Shown here: piece after piece, positions 6,631 through 14,909 of the stretch
Layout: every line of letters begins with the position of its first letter
Numbering within the stretch: the stretch's first letter is position 1
Notes under the pieces: generated by a model
Told to the model about the DNA's origin: nothing
Databases searched by the model: none
The model's input: only the letters and a program-made list of their open reading frames with translations
Assembly: GCA_963966765.1 (NCBI GenBank)
Contig: CAXAAR010000027.1
Span: 1-24,654, forward strand
DNA length: 24,654 nt
Source: Aequoribacter sp003520285
GTDB lineage: Bacteria > Pseudomonadota > Gammaproteobacteria > Pseudomonadales > Halieaceae
Direction: 5' to 3'
Made by a program: the position numbers and the translations under genes

Positions 6631-8010
6631 TTACCAGGTGTAATAGAATTCGAGCTCAAACTGCTTCATGCTCAATTCGATGGTTTGGGTGGGATCAAAC
6701 AACGAGCTACCCTTCACTGATTCTTCTGGCGCGTACATGAACGTGGCGCCCCATTCTTTGCCGTTACCTAACTCGCGTGCAATACCAAATGTGAGGTGTT
6801 GTTCCATAACCCCTGGCGCCAGAATGTTGAACAGAACTTCACTTGGCTGAATGGGTTGATCGCCCAGAGAGATACCTGCTCTAAAGGTTGTGCCCGGCAG
6901 TCGCTCCGACGACCATGTTAAGCCCACTTTAATAACAGACATGTCGTCCCAGCCAAAGCCAGCACCGTTATTGCCACCAAGGCAGTTGTCGATGGCGTTG
7001 AATCCTTGGCCCGCGGTTGGGCACTGATACACATTGGCGCCCGAGTTACCCACGGAGGGAATGTTGCTGTACCCGATGGATTCACCATCGACATGAATTG
7101 ATAGATTAGGACTGGCCTGTACGCTCAACCCAATGCGAGTGCTGGCTGGGATGTCGAAACCACCGGCTTCGGCGAAGAGATCTGAGTAATCATCAAACTC
7201 AGACATTTTTACTTCAGTCTGGTGTGCGAAGGCGAATGTGAGGCCATCTGATAGCTGCCAATTGACGCCGACTTTGAGTCCTACGCCGTAAGAGGTGTCG
7301 TGACCATTACCAGTCAGCGATCCGGCAGGTGCGCCCATAGGTAAGTTGCTAGCGAAGGTTTTCGTGTAGCCGGTGAATGCCTCGAGACCTTTGGCCTCGA
7401 AGGCCTGCAATACGACGACAGGTGACACGCCTACGACAACGGTGTCTGTCAGGCGTTTGGCATACGCCAGCTCGACAAAGGCTTGATTGAGATTGACGCC
7501 AGCATCACCCATTCCGAACGTGCCGTCCATGGTCATGACGGGGGCAGGGCCCATGCCGCCATCGGGGTCAAAGGTTGCAGAGCCACCTTGCCAGTCGGTA
7601 TTCATCCCGCCTCGGCCATAAAAACTGAACGCCAAAGCACTGGTGTCATCGAGTGTCCATTTGCGTGCATAGTGGGGAATTGGGAAATACTCACTGTCGC
7701 TATCGAGAGTGCCCTGGGTGGTGATGCTGAACGCCCCCATGTTCCCCTGAGCTAAACTTGTTGATGCCGTGTAGCTGCGCTGCGGCGAGAAAATACTAAT
7801 ACCTGCGTTCGATTGGTCTTCTACGAGCAAAGCTGAAGCGGGGTTGTTTGCCGCATCAATGGCTTGTGATGGTGCCGCAAGTCCCGCGCCAGCCAACGCT
7901 TTGTTATGGCTACCAACACCATGAGTGAAGTACCCATTGGTTGCCATTGTGTGAGGTGCGAGAGTGACGAGAGCCACCGCCGACAGCTGAAGTAAGCGAG
8001 GAGTCTTCAT
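6631..8010 (-). CDS. FadL/OmpP1/TodX-family outer-membrane channel
   Basis: A 459-residue outer-membrane beta-barrel. A signal peptide (about 1-23, ending HTMA) is followed by TNGYFTHGVG and a Gly/Ala-rich segment, the N-terminal plug signature of FadL proteins. The chain ends in an aromatic strand, LEFYYTW, as barrel-assembly substrates do. FadL proteins pass hydrophobic molecules laterally across the outer membrane: fatty acids in E. coli, aromatics for TodX and XylN. The cargo here is not shown. The gene lies between a sulfur transporter and a sulfur-type repressor and carries the shared operator element, so uptake or release of a hydrophobic sulfur compound is a reasonable inference. It is not proven to be a fatty-acid porin. 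Confidence 0.85.
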   Translation of the reverse strand: MKTPRLLQLSAVALVTLAPHTMATNGYFTHGVGSHNKALAGAGLAAPSQAIDAANNPASALLVEDQSNAGISIFSPQRSYTASTSLAQGNMGAFSITTQGTLDSDSEYFPIPHYARKWTLDDTSALAFSFYGRGGMNTDWQGGSATFDPDGGMGPAPVMTMDGTFGMGDAGVNLNQAFVELAYAKRLTDTVVVGVSPVVVLQAFEAKGLEAFTGYTKTFASNLPMGAPAGSLTGNGHDTSYGVGLKVGVNWQLSDGLTFAFAHQTEVKMSEFDDYSDLFAEAGGFDIPASTRIGLSVQASPNLSIHVDGESIGYSNIPSVGNSGANVYQCPTAGQGFNAIDNCLGGNNGAGFGWDDMSVIKVGLTWSSERLPGTTFRAGISLGDQPIQPSEVLFNILAPGVMEQHLTFGIARELGNGKEWGATFMYAPEESVKGSSLFDPTQTIELSMKQFELEFYYTW

Positions 8011-8062
8011 AGGGTATCCCTTTTTCGTTATCGTTATTGTTGGTTAAACTTACCTGCAAATT

Positions 8063-8087
8063 TTCTAATATGCAAATAGTGTTAAGT
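8063..8087 (-). promoter_or_regulatory. Operator-like element (copy 3) in front of fadL
   Basis: On the minus strand it reads ACTTAACACT, then ATTTGCATAT, then TAGAA. It matches copy 2 at 17 of 25 positions by eye, with ACTTAA and ATATTA as the strongest blocks. It lies about 53 bases upstream of the fadL start, where a promoter is expected. This is the weakest of the three copies. Confidence 0.5.
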
Positions 8088-8123
8088 AAGGTGTAGCAAG
8101 GTGGGGTCGCATTGCGGTGATAT

Positions 8124-8471
8124 TTAACCCCGCGCCTCGCGTTGGGTTAGGGCGTCGCAGTCGCTTTCATCTTCTTGATTTGCGCAATACAGTTCATATA
8201 AAACTGTCACGATTTGCGCCACTTTATCGCCAGAGAGCTGGTAATAAATGGTTTGCGCATCGCGTCGGCTAACGACCACGCCTTCGTGTCTCATGCGCGC
8301 TAAATGCTGTGACAGAGGCGATTGTTTGATATCTAAGAGCCGCGATAACTCACCCACTGAAGCCTCGCCATTTTTGAGTTGGCACAGCACCATGAGCCGG
8401 TCTGGATGTCCCAGCAGCTTCAACATGTCGGTCGCATTTTTCGCCGATGCCTGCATTTTTTTGAGATCCAC
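8124..8471 (-). CDS. ArsR-family repressor, persulfide-sensor type (SqrR/BigR-like)
   Basis: A 115-residue winged-helix regulator. The recognition region is ELSRLLDIKQSPLSQHLARM, followed by a wing with SRRDAQTIYYQL. It has Cys30 at the end of helix 2 (VLCQL) and Cys96 in the last helix (YELYC), 66 residues apart. SqrR of Rhodobacter has its sensing pair at Cys41 and Cys107, the same spacing. In that group sulfane sulfur bridges the two cysteines and releases DNA. A metal-binding CxC motif of the ArsR/SmtB type is absent. The start is GTG, chosen because an AGAGGA box lies at proper distance; the next ATG is five codons in. It is divergent from soxC by 99 bases and probably represses soxC, itself, fadL and the transporter pair. 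Confidence 0.88.
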   Translation of the reverse strand: MDLKKMQASAKNATDMLKLLGHPDRLMVLCQLKNGEASVGELSRLLDIKQSPLSQHLARMRHEGVVVSRRDAQTIYYQLSGDKVAQIVTVLYELYCANQEDESDCDALTQREARG

Positions 8472-8500
8472 GATGCGTCTTTCCTCTTAGCGGTTGCGTT

Positions 8501-8525
8501 ACTTAAGAATTTTATAATATGCTAC
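8501..8525 (+). promoter_or_regulatory. arsR-soxC divergent promoter with operator-like element (copy 1)
   Basis: The element reads ACTTAAGAAT, then TTTATAATAT, then GCTAC. It contains a perfect -10 TATAAT (8513-8518) for soxC. No good -35 is found at 17 bases, so the promoter may depend on other factors. On the opposite strand TATTAT or TATAAA could serve arsR. A repressor bound here would cover both promoters. Confidence 0.65.
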
Positions 8526-8570
8526 TTGGACACATGACGTGCCGCTCTGCAACAATAATAAGGACCGAGC

Positions 8571-9881
8571 ATGAATAAACAAGCAGAACTTGATAGTTTA
8601 CTACAAGATGTCGCCAAGTCAGGCGAAAATCTTACCGTCAGTGATCGTCGGGCCTTCCTCCGGAAAGGCGCAACTTTTCTAGGTGCCGCGACGGCCGCCG
8701 CTTTATCTGCGCCCTCTGTGCGGGCCGCAATGCCACCCACTGAGCCTGCTTACGGTAAAAGTCTTGGCAGTCCAGTACTGGCAAATCCCTATGGGATGCC
8801 ATCAAAGTACGAAGCCCACGTTCAACGTCGTACGGTGGAATGGCTTACACCAGATCGTATTTCTTCGATCAGTTTCACGCCTTTAGCGGACCTAAAAGGC
8901 ATTATTACCCCTAGTGGCGTGATGTTTGAGCGCTACCATTCGGGTCTTCCAGAGATCAATCCGCAGGAACATCATTTAATGATCCACGGTTTGGTTGAGC
9001 GCCCGATTATATTATCGATGGACGATCTGATGCGCTTCCCCTCAGTGAGCATGACGCGCTTTGTTGAATGCCCAGCTAATGGTGGAATGGAGTGGCGCGG
9101 TGCGCAAATGGATCGTCTGCAGTTTACCCACGGCATGCTCGGCTGCGCTGAATGGACCGGTGTACTGCTGTCGACCCTGCTGCAAGAAGTTGGAGTCAAG
9201 CCAGAGGGCAAGTGGATCCTAGCAGAGGGCGCTGATGGCTCACATATGAGTCGTAGTATTCCTTTAGAGAAAGCGCTCGATGACACTTTGGTCGTCTACG
9301 CGCAAAACGGCGAGGCCTTGCGCCCCGAGCAGGGTTATCCGGTGCGATTGGTGAATCCGGGTTGGGAGGGCAATACCTGTATTAAGTGGTTGCGTCGACT
9401 CGAAGTGGGCGATGCACCTTGGTATCACCGCGAGGAAACCTCGAAATACACGGATTTGATGCCAGATGGGCGTTCGCGCGAGTTTACTTTCGTGCAGGAG
9501 TGCAATTCGGTGGTGACCAATCCATGCCCCGAGAATCCGATGACTCGCCCGGGAAAGATCTGGGTAGAGGGTCTTGCATGGTCTGGTCGAGGCAAAATTA
9601 AACACGTCGACGTATCTTTCGACGGCGGAGTGACCTGGCGACAGGCTCGCTTTACCAGCGAAGTCTTTCCAAGGGCACTAACTCGCTTCGGTATTGATTG
9701 GGAGTGGAATGGTCAGACGGCGCTCGTGCAGAGTCGAGCAGTCGACGAGACCGGCTACGTGCAGCCAACGTATGCGCAACTGCGGGCTGCGCGCGGTGAA
9801 AATTCGATCTACCACAAGAATGCGATACATACATGGCAAGTGAATAAAGACGGGAGTGTGCGTAATGTTCAGATCTCGTAA
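8571..9881 (+). CDS. soxC: SoxC, molybdenum subunit of sulfane dehydrogenase
   Basis: A 436-residue periplasmic molybdoenzyme of the sulfite-oxidase family. Residues 24-33 (SDRRAFLRKG) form a twin-arginine signal, cleaved near residue 52. RFVECPANGG at 163-172 holds Cys167, the expected molybdenum ligand. Pterin-contact segments follow, such as NPGWEGNTCIKWLRRLEV (263-280). The C-terminal half is the Mo-co dimerisation domain. With SoxD it oxidises the sulfane sulfur left on SoxY to the sulfone level, giving six extra electrons per thiosulfate. It is the first gene of the operon, with an AAGGA box upstream. Its end overlaps soxD. Confidence 0.95.
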   Translation: MNKQAELDSLLQDVAKSGENLTVSDRRAFLRKGATFLGAATAAALSAPSVRAAMPPTEPAYGKSLGSPVLANPYGMPSKYEAHVQRRTVEWLTPDRISSISFTPLADLKGIITPSGVMFERYHSGLPEINPQEHHLMIHGLVERPIILSMDDLMRFPSVSMTRFVECPANGGMEWRGAQMDRLQFTHGMLGCAEWTGVLLSTLLQEVGVKPEGKWILAEGADGSHMSRSIPLEKALDDTLVVYAQNGEALRPEQGYPVRLVNPGWEGNTCIKWLRRLEVGDAPWYHREETSKYTDLMPDGRSREFTFVQECNSVVTNPCPENPMTRPGKIWVEGLAWSGRGKIKHVDVSFDGGVTWRQARFTSEVFPRALTRFGIDWEWNGQTALVQSRAVDETGYVQPTYAQLRAARGENSIYHKNAIHTWQVNKDGSVRNVQIS

Positions 9882-10785
9882 GTGTAATGTCTTAGGTGCG
9901 GTCACTGTATTGGCATCACTGAGTCTTGCTCAATCGGTTTGGTCTGAACCTGGGGTTGGTCATTATGGCTATGGTCAGCCCGCAACCGAAGAGCAAATTG
10001 CTGGCTGGGATATCGATGTCCGCCCCGATGGTCTTGGCTTACCCGAGGGCAGTGGCAGCGTGGAAGATGGCGAGTGGATCTATGAAGCGAAATGTGCATC
10101 TTGTCACGGTACTTTTGGTGAGGGCGTCGACGGCTACCCTTCTCTGGCTGGTGGCGAAGGCTCGTTAACAGATGGGCGCCCACATAAAACAGTCGGCTCG
10201 TATTGGAACCACACCAGCACGGTGTGGGATTACATCAATCGTGCTATGCCCTATACCGCACCGCGCTCTTTGAACCCCGACGAAGTCTACGCACTGACCG
10301 CTTATGTTTTATTTTTGAATGACTTAATCGACTACGATTTTGTCATGGATGACAGCAATCTAGCGGAAGTGCGATTACCCAATGAGCCCAACTTTATCCC
10401 CGATCAACGACCCGATACGAACAACGAACGCTGTATGTCAGGGTGTAAAGATCCCGCTTCAGTGACACTGGTGTCGATTGGTCCTGAGCTCGTGATAGAA
10501 GAGCAGAGCATCGACGCTGTGATTGAAGTCGCGGCCGCAGGTGAGGCAGTTTATCAGCAGTACTGTCAGCTGTGTCATACCTCGGGTCTTGCCGGAGCTC
10601 CGAAAATCGGCGATGTGGTACAGTGGTCTACTCGATTGACCAAGGGTATCGATACCGTTTATCGGCATGCGATAGAAGGCTACCAAGGTGAAGTGGGGGT
10701 TATGCCAGCCAAAGGCGGTTTTGCTCAACTCACCGACGACGAAGTGAGAGCCTCGGTCGACTACATGGTTCAGGAGAGCCAATAA
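9865..10785 (+). CDS. soxD: SoxD, dihaem cytochrome c subunit of sulfane dehydrogenase
   Basis: A 306-residue exported cytochrome. A signal peptide (about 1-27) precedes haem site 1 at Cys77-x2-Cys80-His81 and haem site 2 at Cys234-x2-Cys237-His238. This is the two-domain layout of SoxD. It accepts electrons from the SoxC molybdenum centre and passes them to small cytochromes. A GTG at 9856 is in frame, but the ATG at 9865 has GGGAG eight bases upstream and is preferred. It overlaps the 3' end of soxC by 17 bases, and its stop overlaps the soxX start by one base, so translation is coupled across three genes. Confidence 0.93.
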   Translation: MFRSRKCNVLGAVTVLASLSLAQSVWSEPGVGHYGYGQPATEEQIAGWDIDVRPDGLGLPEGSGSVEDGEWIYEAKCASCHGTFGEGVDGYPSLAGGEGSLTDGRPHKTVGSYWNHTSTVWDYINRAMPYTAPRSLNPDEVYALTAYVLFLNDLIDYDFVMDDSNLAEVRLPNEPNFIPDQRPDTNNERCMSGCKDPASVTLVSIGPELVIEEQSIDAVIEVAAAGEAVYQQYCQLCHTSGLAGAPKIGDVVQWSTRLTKGIDTVYRHAIEGYQGEVGVMPAKGGFAQLTDDEVRASVDYMVQESQ

Positions 10786-11135
10786 TGAAATTTGCAATAC
10801 GCACGCTGAGTGCGGCGATCATCCTAGCTACGTCGGTGCCAGTGCTGGCCCTTACGCTTGAAGAGCGCATTGCGAAGGGCTTCGAAGTGGCCGCAGACCG
10901 CAACGCGGGTAATTGTTTTGCCTGTCACGCAGCCGAAGGTGCAGAGCTGGCAGGGAATGGTGGGCCGCCATTTATTATGATGCAGATGCGTTTTCCGGAT
11001 CGCGAGGTGTTAAAAACCCAAATTGCGGATCCCAGAATCCGCAATCCGAATACCAATATGCCACCTTACGGGGCGCATGATATTTTAACCGAGCAAGAAC
11101 TTGAGTGGGTCGTTGATTACGTTCACTCGCTCTAA
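10785..11135 (+). CDS. soxX: SoxX, monohaem cytochrome c
   Basis: A 116-residue periplasmic cytochrome, short for SoxX but complete. A signal peptide (about 1-22) is followed by haem site Cys44-x2-Cys47-His48, and Met92 in NMPPYG is the expected sixth ligand. SoxX takes the electrons produced when SoxA couples thiosulfate to SoxY. Its start overlaps the soxD stop (TAATG). Confidence 0.93.
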   Translation: MKFAIRTLSAAIILATSVPVLALTLEERIAKGFEVAADRNAGNCFACHAAEGAELAGNGGPPFIMMQMRFPDREVLKTQIADPRIRNPNTNMPPYGAHDILTEQELEWVVDYVHSL

Positions 11136-11152
11136 CAATAATGGAGAAGACT

Positions 11153-11605
11153 ATGACGACACAGTTATCACGACGCCGCCTGGTGCAGGGCTTACTCGCC
11201 GCCTCAGCATTGATGGCGATTCCTTTTAAAGCATTGGCGCGAGACGCAAGTGCGTTTCAGGCCAGCGATCTTGAAGTTGCTTTGCAAAAACTGTTCGGTG
11301 ACAGCGCCATTCAGGCCTCTGACGCGATCGATTTAAACGTGCCGGAAATTGCCGAAGACGGCCGGTTTGTTAACGTCAAAGTGAAAACGGATTTACCTGA
11401 CGTGAAGAGCGTCACGCTATTAGTAGAGGCAAATCCTAACCCACTGACGGCCCGTTTTATGATTCATGAGGGCATGCAAGCGGACATTACGACTCGGATT
11501 AAAATGGGTGGTAGCTCAAATGTTCACGCGGTAGTAGAGACGGCGCAAGGGGTTTTCTCTACTTTTAAGGAAGTTAAAGTAACGTTGGGCGGCTGCGGCG
11601 GTTAA
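11153..11605 (+). CDS. soxY: SoxY, sulfur-carrier subunit
   Basis: A 150-residue protein with a twin-arginine type leader (SRRRLVQGLLAAS). The C-terminus is the swinging arm GGCGG, with Cys148 as the attachment point for thiosulfate and its intermediates. An ATG four codons earlier (11141) is in frame, but GGAGA (11143-11147) lies between the two, making 11153 the true start. SoxY has no Tat-independent route and no enzyme activity of its own. It travels with SoxZ, encoded 19 bases downstream. Confidence 0.95.
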   Translation: MTTQLSRRRLVQGLLAASALMAIPFKALARDASAFQASDLEVALQKLFGDSAIQASDAIDLNVPEIAEDGRFVNVKVKTDLPDVKSVTLLVEANPNPLTARFMIHEGMQADITTRIKMGGSSNVHAVVETAQGVFSTFKEVKVTLGGCGG

Positions 11606-11624
11606 ATAAATAAGGAGTGACGAC

Positions 11625-11936
11625 ATGGCACAAGAGATTAAAGCGCGATTTCGCCGCAAAGGGGATGAGCTCACGGTTAAAATGATGTTGCCTCATCCGA
11701 TGGAAACCGGTACCCGCAAAGACGAGCAAGACAACGTGATTCCGGCGCACTACATTGAAACAGTGAGCTGCACGGTCAATGGACGCCCGGTGCTAAATGC
11801 CGAATTTAGTGGTTCAGTATCGACCGATCCAATCTTGACGTTCTACGTGAATGGTGTCAAAGCGGGCGATGAAGTGACCGTAGCGTGGACCGATAACAAG
11901 GGCGAGTCGATGACTCGATCCGATACGCTCAAATAA
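11625..11936 (+). CDS. soxZ: SoxZ, partner of SoxY
   Basis: A 103-residue immunoglobulin-like beta-sandwich protein without its own signal peptide. It is exported as a complex with SoxY through the SoxY twin-arginine leader, which fits the absence of a leader here. Length and the segments LPHPMETG and PAHYIETV match the family. An AAGGAG box precedes the ATG. Confidence 0.93.
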   Translation: MAQEIKARFRRKGDELTVKMMLPHPMETGTRKDEQDNVIPAHYIETVSCTVNGRPVLNAEFSGSVSTDPILTFYVNGVKAGDEVTVAWTDNKGESMTRSDTLK

Positions 11937-11957
11937 GAATCACCTCAGGAGGGTTGT

Positions 11958-12779
11958 ATGCGCTATTGGATGACCGCAGCTTTGACACTCACCGCAGCGA
12001 GTTGGGCGTTGGCAACCCCAGAACAAGACCGACTCGCCCTGGTGCATCAGGTAGAGTCACGCTTTCCAAACGTCAAGCGACAAGATCACATCAATGGCGC
12101 TTATGCGCTTGATGCTGCCAAGCGTGAGCAATGGATCGCGATGGAGGATTTTCCGCCCTACGAGTTCACTATCGAGGATGGTGAAACTCTGTGGTACGAG
12201 AGCTTCTCGAATCAGAAGTCTTATAGCGATTGCTTTGGCGACAGTACGGCCATCAAACAGCACTATCCCCGCTGGGATAAAGCTACCGCCGAGGTCGTAA
12301 CACTCGACCTTGCAATCAATCAATGTCGCGAGGCCAACGGTGAAGAGCCGCTGGATTATATGGGTGAGGAAATGGCTGCACTCACCGCGTTTATTGCCTA
12401 TGAATCTCGCGACGAGCTCATTGACATTGAAGTGCCTGATCAACCAGAGGCGCTTGCCGCCTATGAGGCGGGGAAAGCCTTTTACTATCAGCGTCGAGGT
12501 CAATTGAACTTTTCGTGCAGCTCATGCCATATCGATACTGCGGGAAATCTTTTGCGTGCGGAGCGTCTCAGTTCGACCTATGGGCACGTAACGCACTGGC
12601 CTGCCTATCGATTAAAGTGGAGTGCCGTGGGGCCTTTGCACAAGCGCTTTATGGAGTGCAATGACCAAGTCAAAGCCAAAGCGTTCGAACCGCAGAGCGC
12701 AGAGTACCGCAACTTGGAATACTTTATGACCTATATGAGTCAGGGTTTACCGCTCAACGGACCAAGTACTCGCAAATGA
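11958..12779 (+). CDS. soxA: SoxA, single-haem type, L-cysteine S-thiosulfotransferase subunit
   Basis: A 273-residue periplasmic cytochrome with a signal peptide at 1-19. Only the C-terminal haem site is present: Cys187-x2-Cys190-His191. The active-site Cys234 in RFMECN is the haem ligand that carries persulfide during catalysis. The N-terminal haem of dihaem SoxA is absent; Cys92 and Cys123 lie where a disulfide replaces it in monohaem SoxA proteins. With SoxX it forms the covalent bond between thiosulfate and the SoxY cysteine. An AGGAGG box lies upstream. Confidence 0.93.
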   Translation: MRYWMTAALTLTAASWALATPEQDRLALVHQVESRFPNVKRQDHINGAYALDAAKREQWIAMEDFPPYEFTIEDGETLWYESFSNQKSYSDCFGDSTAIKQHYPRWDKATAEVVTLDLAINQCREANGEEPLDYMGEEMAALTAFIAYESRDELIDIEVPDQPEALAAYEAGKAFYYQRRGQLNFSCSSCHIDTAGNLLRAERLSSTYGHVTHWPAYRLKWSAVGPLHKRFMECNDQVKAKAFEPQSAEYRNLEYFMTYMSQGLPLNGPSTRK

Positions 12780-12813
12780 GAAAAACCATAAAGAACAGAT
12801 ACCGCGGGCAGTC

Positions 12814-13119
12814 ATGAAAACTTATTTTGTATTTGCCGCGCTGATCGTGGCACTAGTACCTAAGGCATATGCTCAGTGCGAAACGGCATCTGAACTGCTC
12901 CAAGAGGGCCAGCAAGCCTATCAAGAAGTTGATGCCCTTGGATTTGCGTGGCGTGCTACGCAGGATCATCTTGATGCCGCTAAGGCCGAGATTGCTGCAG
13001 GGGACTGTGCACGGGCGAGCGAGAGTGCTCAAAGAGCGATTAAAACAGCCCGTGCTGCGATGCAGCAAGCGCTCACGGAACAGACCGCGTGGCAAGCCCG
13101 AGTGCCAACACTAAAATAG
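12814..13119 (+). CDS. soxK: SoxK, SoxXA-binding protein
   Basis: A 101-residue small exported protein. A signal peptide (1-20, ending AYA) is followed by a mostly helical, Ala/Gln-rich mature chain with two cysteines, Cys22 and Cys65, able to form a disulfide. Its place between soxA and soxB, its size and its composition match SoxK (SAXB), which binds SoxXA and increases its activity in organisms with monohaem SoxA. The assignment rests mainly on context because the family is poorly conserved. The gap to soxA is 34 bases. Confidence 0.8.
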   Translation: MKTYFVFAALIVALVPKAYAQCETASELLQEGQQAYQEVDALGFAWRATQDHLDAAKAEIAAGDCARASESAQRAIKTARAAMQQALTEQTAWQARVPTLK

Positions 13120-13130
13120 CAGGAGTGGGT

Positions 13131-14909
13131 ATGAATCGACGTGAGTTTATCGATTTGCTGATGCGGTCGAGCGCGGCAATGAGTGCTGCCGGGCTGGGTC
13201 TTGGACTGACAGCACGAGCTTGGTCGAAGTCGGCTGCAGAGCTCTATCAGATCCCCTCATATGGCAGCGCACGATTGCTGCATATTACCGATACTCATGC
13301 TCAGCTAAAGCCTGTTTATTTCAGAGAACCGAACGTGAATCTGGGTTTGGGTTCGGCATTTAACCGTTGGCCACACAAGGTCGGTAAAAATCTATTGAGT
13401 GAACTGGGTGGTTTGGATCCTCTGCACTCTCATGCCCTAACGTATTTAAATTTCGAAGAAGCTGCGGCCCGATTCGGTAAAGTGGGCGGATTTGCCCATC
13501 TTAAGACACTAATCGATCAGTTGCGGGGCTCGGTGCCCGATGGCCACAGCCTGCTGTTAGACGGCGGCGATACTTGGCAGGGATCAGGCACGGCTTTGTG
13601 GACTCGAGGTCAAGACATGGTCGAGGCGACCAACCGCCTTGGCGTCGACATCATGACGGGCCACTGGGAATTTACCTATTTAGAAGAGGAAGTACACCGG
13701 AACATAGAGCTGTTTAATGGCACCTTTGTGTCACAAAATACCTATGCCACCGACGACGCGATATTCGATGGTGTGCCGATGTACGATGACATGACCGGCC
13801 ATATCTTCAAGCCGTACGATATTCGCGCGCTGGGTGAGCATCGCGTTGCAGTGATCGGACAGGCTTTTCCCTACACGCCTATCGCTAATCCGAAGCGCTT
13901 TATTCCCAACTGGACGTTCGGAATCCGCGAGAGCGAATTGGCTGAGCTAGTTGCCGATATCAGGGCGAACGAAAACGTGGATGCCGTGGTGTTGTTGTCT
14001 CATAACGGCATGGATGTTGATCTTAAACTGGCTTCGCAGGTGAGCGGTATCGATGTCATTCTCGGCGGCCATACCCATGATGGTGTGCCAGTGCCGGTCG
14101 AAGTGACGAACTCCGGCGGTGTCACAGTAGTGACGAATGCCGGGTCGAATGGCAAATTTGTGGGTGTATTGGATCTGGATTTGGGTAAGGGGCGCATGAA
14201 AGGCTATCGGTACCGCTTACTGCCCGTTTTTTCAGAGATGCTGGCACCCGATCCAGAAATGGCCGCTTTTATTGAGCAAGTTCGCGCGCCATTTAAAACG
14301 GTTCTGGATGAGCCTCTCGCCATGGCTGATTCGCTGTTGTATCGGCGCGGTAATTTCAATGGCACCTTCGATCAGTTGATTTGCGATGCACTGCGGCAAG
14401 AGCTCGACGCTGAAATTGCCCTGTCGCCGGGGTTCCGCTGGGGTACTACGGTATTGCCGGGTGACATGATCACCATGGATCGACTGCTCGATCAAACTTG
14501 TATGACGTATCCTGAAACCTATGTTCGCGATATGCCAGGTTCAGAGCTCAAGATGATTCTTGAGAGCGTGGCGGATAACTTGCTCAATGCCGATCCCTAC
14601 TATCAGCAAGGGGGTGATATGGTGCGAACAGGCGGCTTGAATTATGCCATGACGCCGTCGGCCCAGATGGATGCGCGAATCAGTGATATGACCCTTGCGA
14701 ATGGGCAGCGGATCGAGGCTAACAAAACGTATCGAGTGGCAGGGTGGGCAACAGTAGGCTCTGAGTCACCTGGGGCGCCGGTTTGGGATGTCGTGGCCGA
14801 TTATCTGCGCGCCGCCAAAACAGTCACGATCGAGACACTGGAAACGCCCATTTTAAAAGGCGTTCAGGGCAACCCCGGTATCGAAGATTACGTGGGCTCC
14901 TTGGGTTAG
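13131..14909 (+). CDS. soxB: SoxB, thiosulfohydrolase
   Basis: A 592-residue dimanganese enzyme of the 5'-nucleotidase/metallophosphatase fold. The leader is a twin-arginine signal beginning MNRREFIDLL. The metal ligands are Asp54 and His56 in HITDTHAQ, Asp147 in DGGDTWQGS, His178 in the SoxB-typical GHWEF loop, the His in LLSHNGMD, and the pair in GGHTHDG. The C-terminal nucleotidase-like domain follows. It hydrolyses the terminal sulfone from SoxY-bound cysteine S-thiosulfonate and releases sulfate. The start at 13131 has AGGAG six or so bases before it; an in-frame upstream extension overlaps soxK and lacks support. It is the last gene of the operon; no clear terminator follows. Confidence 0.96.
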   Translation: MNRREFIDLLMRSSAAMSAAGLGLGLTARAWSKSAAELYQIPSYGSARLLHITDTHAQLKPVYFREPNVNLGLGSAFNRWPHKVGKNLLSELGGLDPLHSHALTYLNFEEAAARFGKVGGFAHLKTLIDQLRGSVPDGHSLLLDGGDTWQGSGTALWTRGQDMVEATNRLGVDIMTGHWEFTYLEEEVHRNIELFNGTFVSQNTYATDDAIFDGVPMYDDMTGHIFKPYDIRALGEHRVAVIGQAFPYTPIANPKRFIPNWTFGIRESELAELVADIRANENVDAVVLLSHNGMDVDLKLASQVSGIDVILGGHTHDGVPVPVEVTNSGGVTVVTNAGSNGKFVGVLDLDLGKGRMKGYRYRLLPVFSEMLAPDPEMAAFIEQVRAPFKTVLDEPLAMADSLLYRRGNFNGTFDQLICDALRQELDAEIALSPGFRWGTTVLPGDMITMDRLLDQTCMTYPETYVRDMPGSELKMILESVADNLLNADPYYQQGGDMVRTGGLNYAMTPSAQMDARISDMTLANGQRIEANKTYRVAGWATVGSESPGAPVWDVVADYLRAAKTVTIETLETPILKGVQGNPGIEDYVGSLG

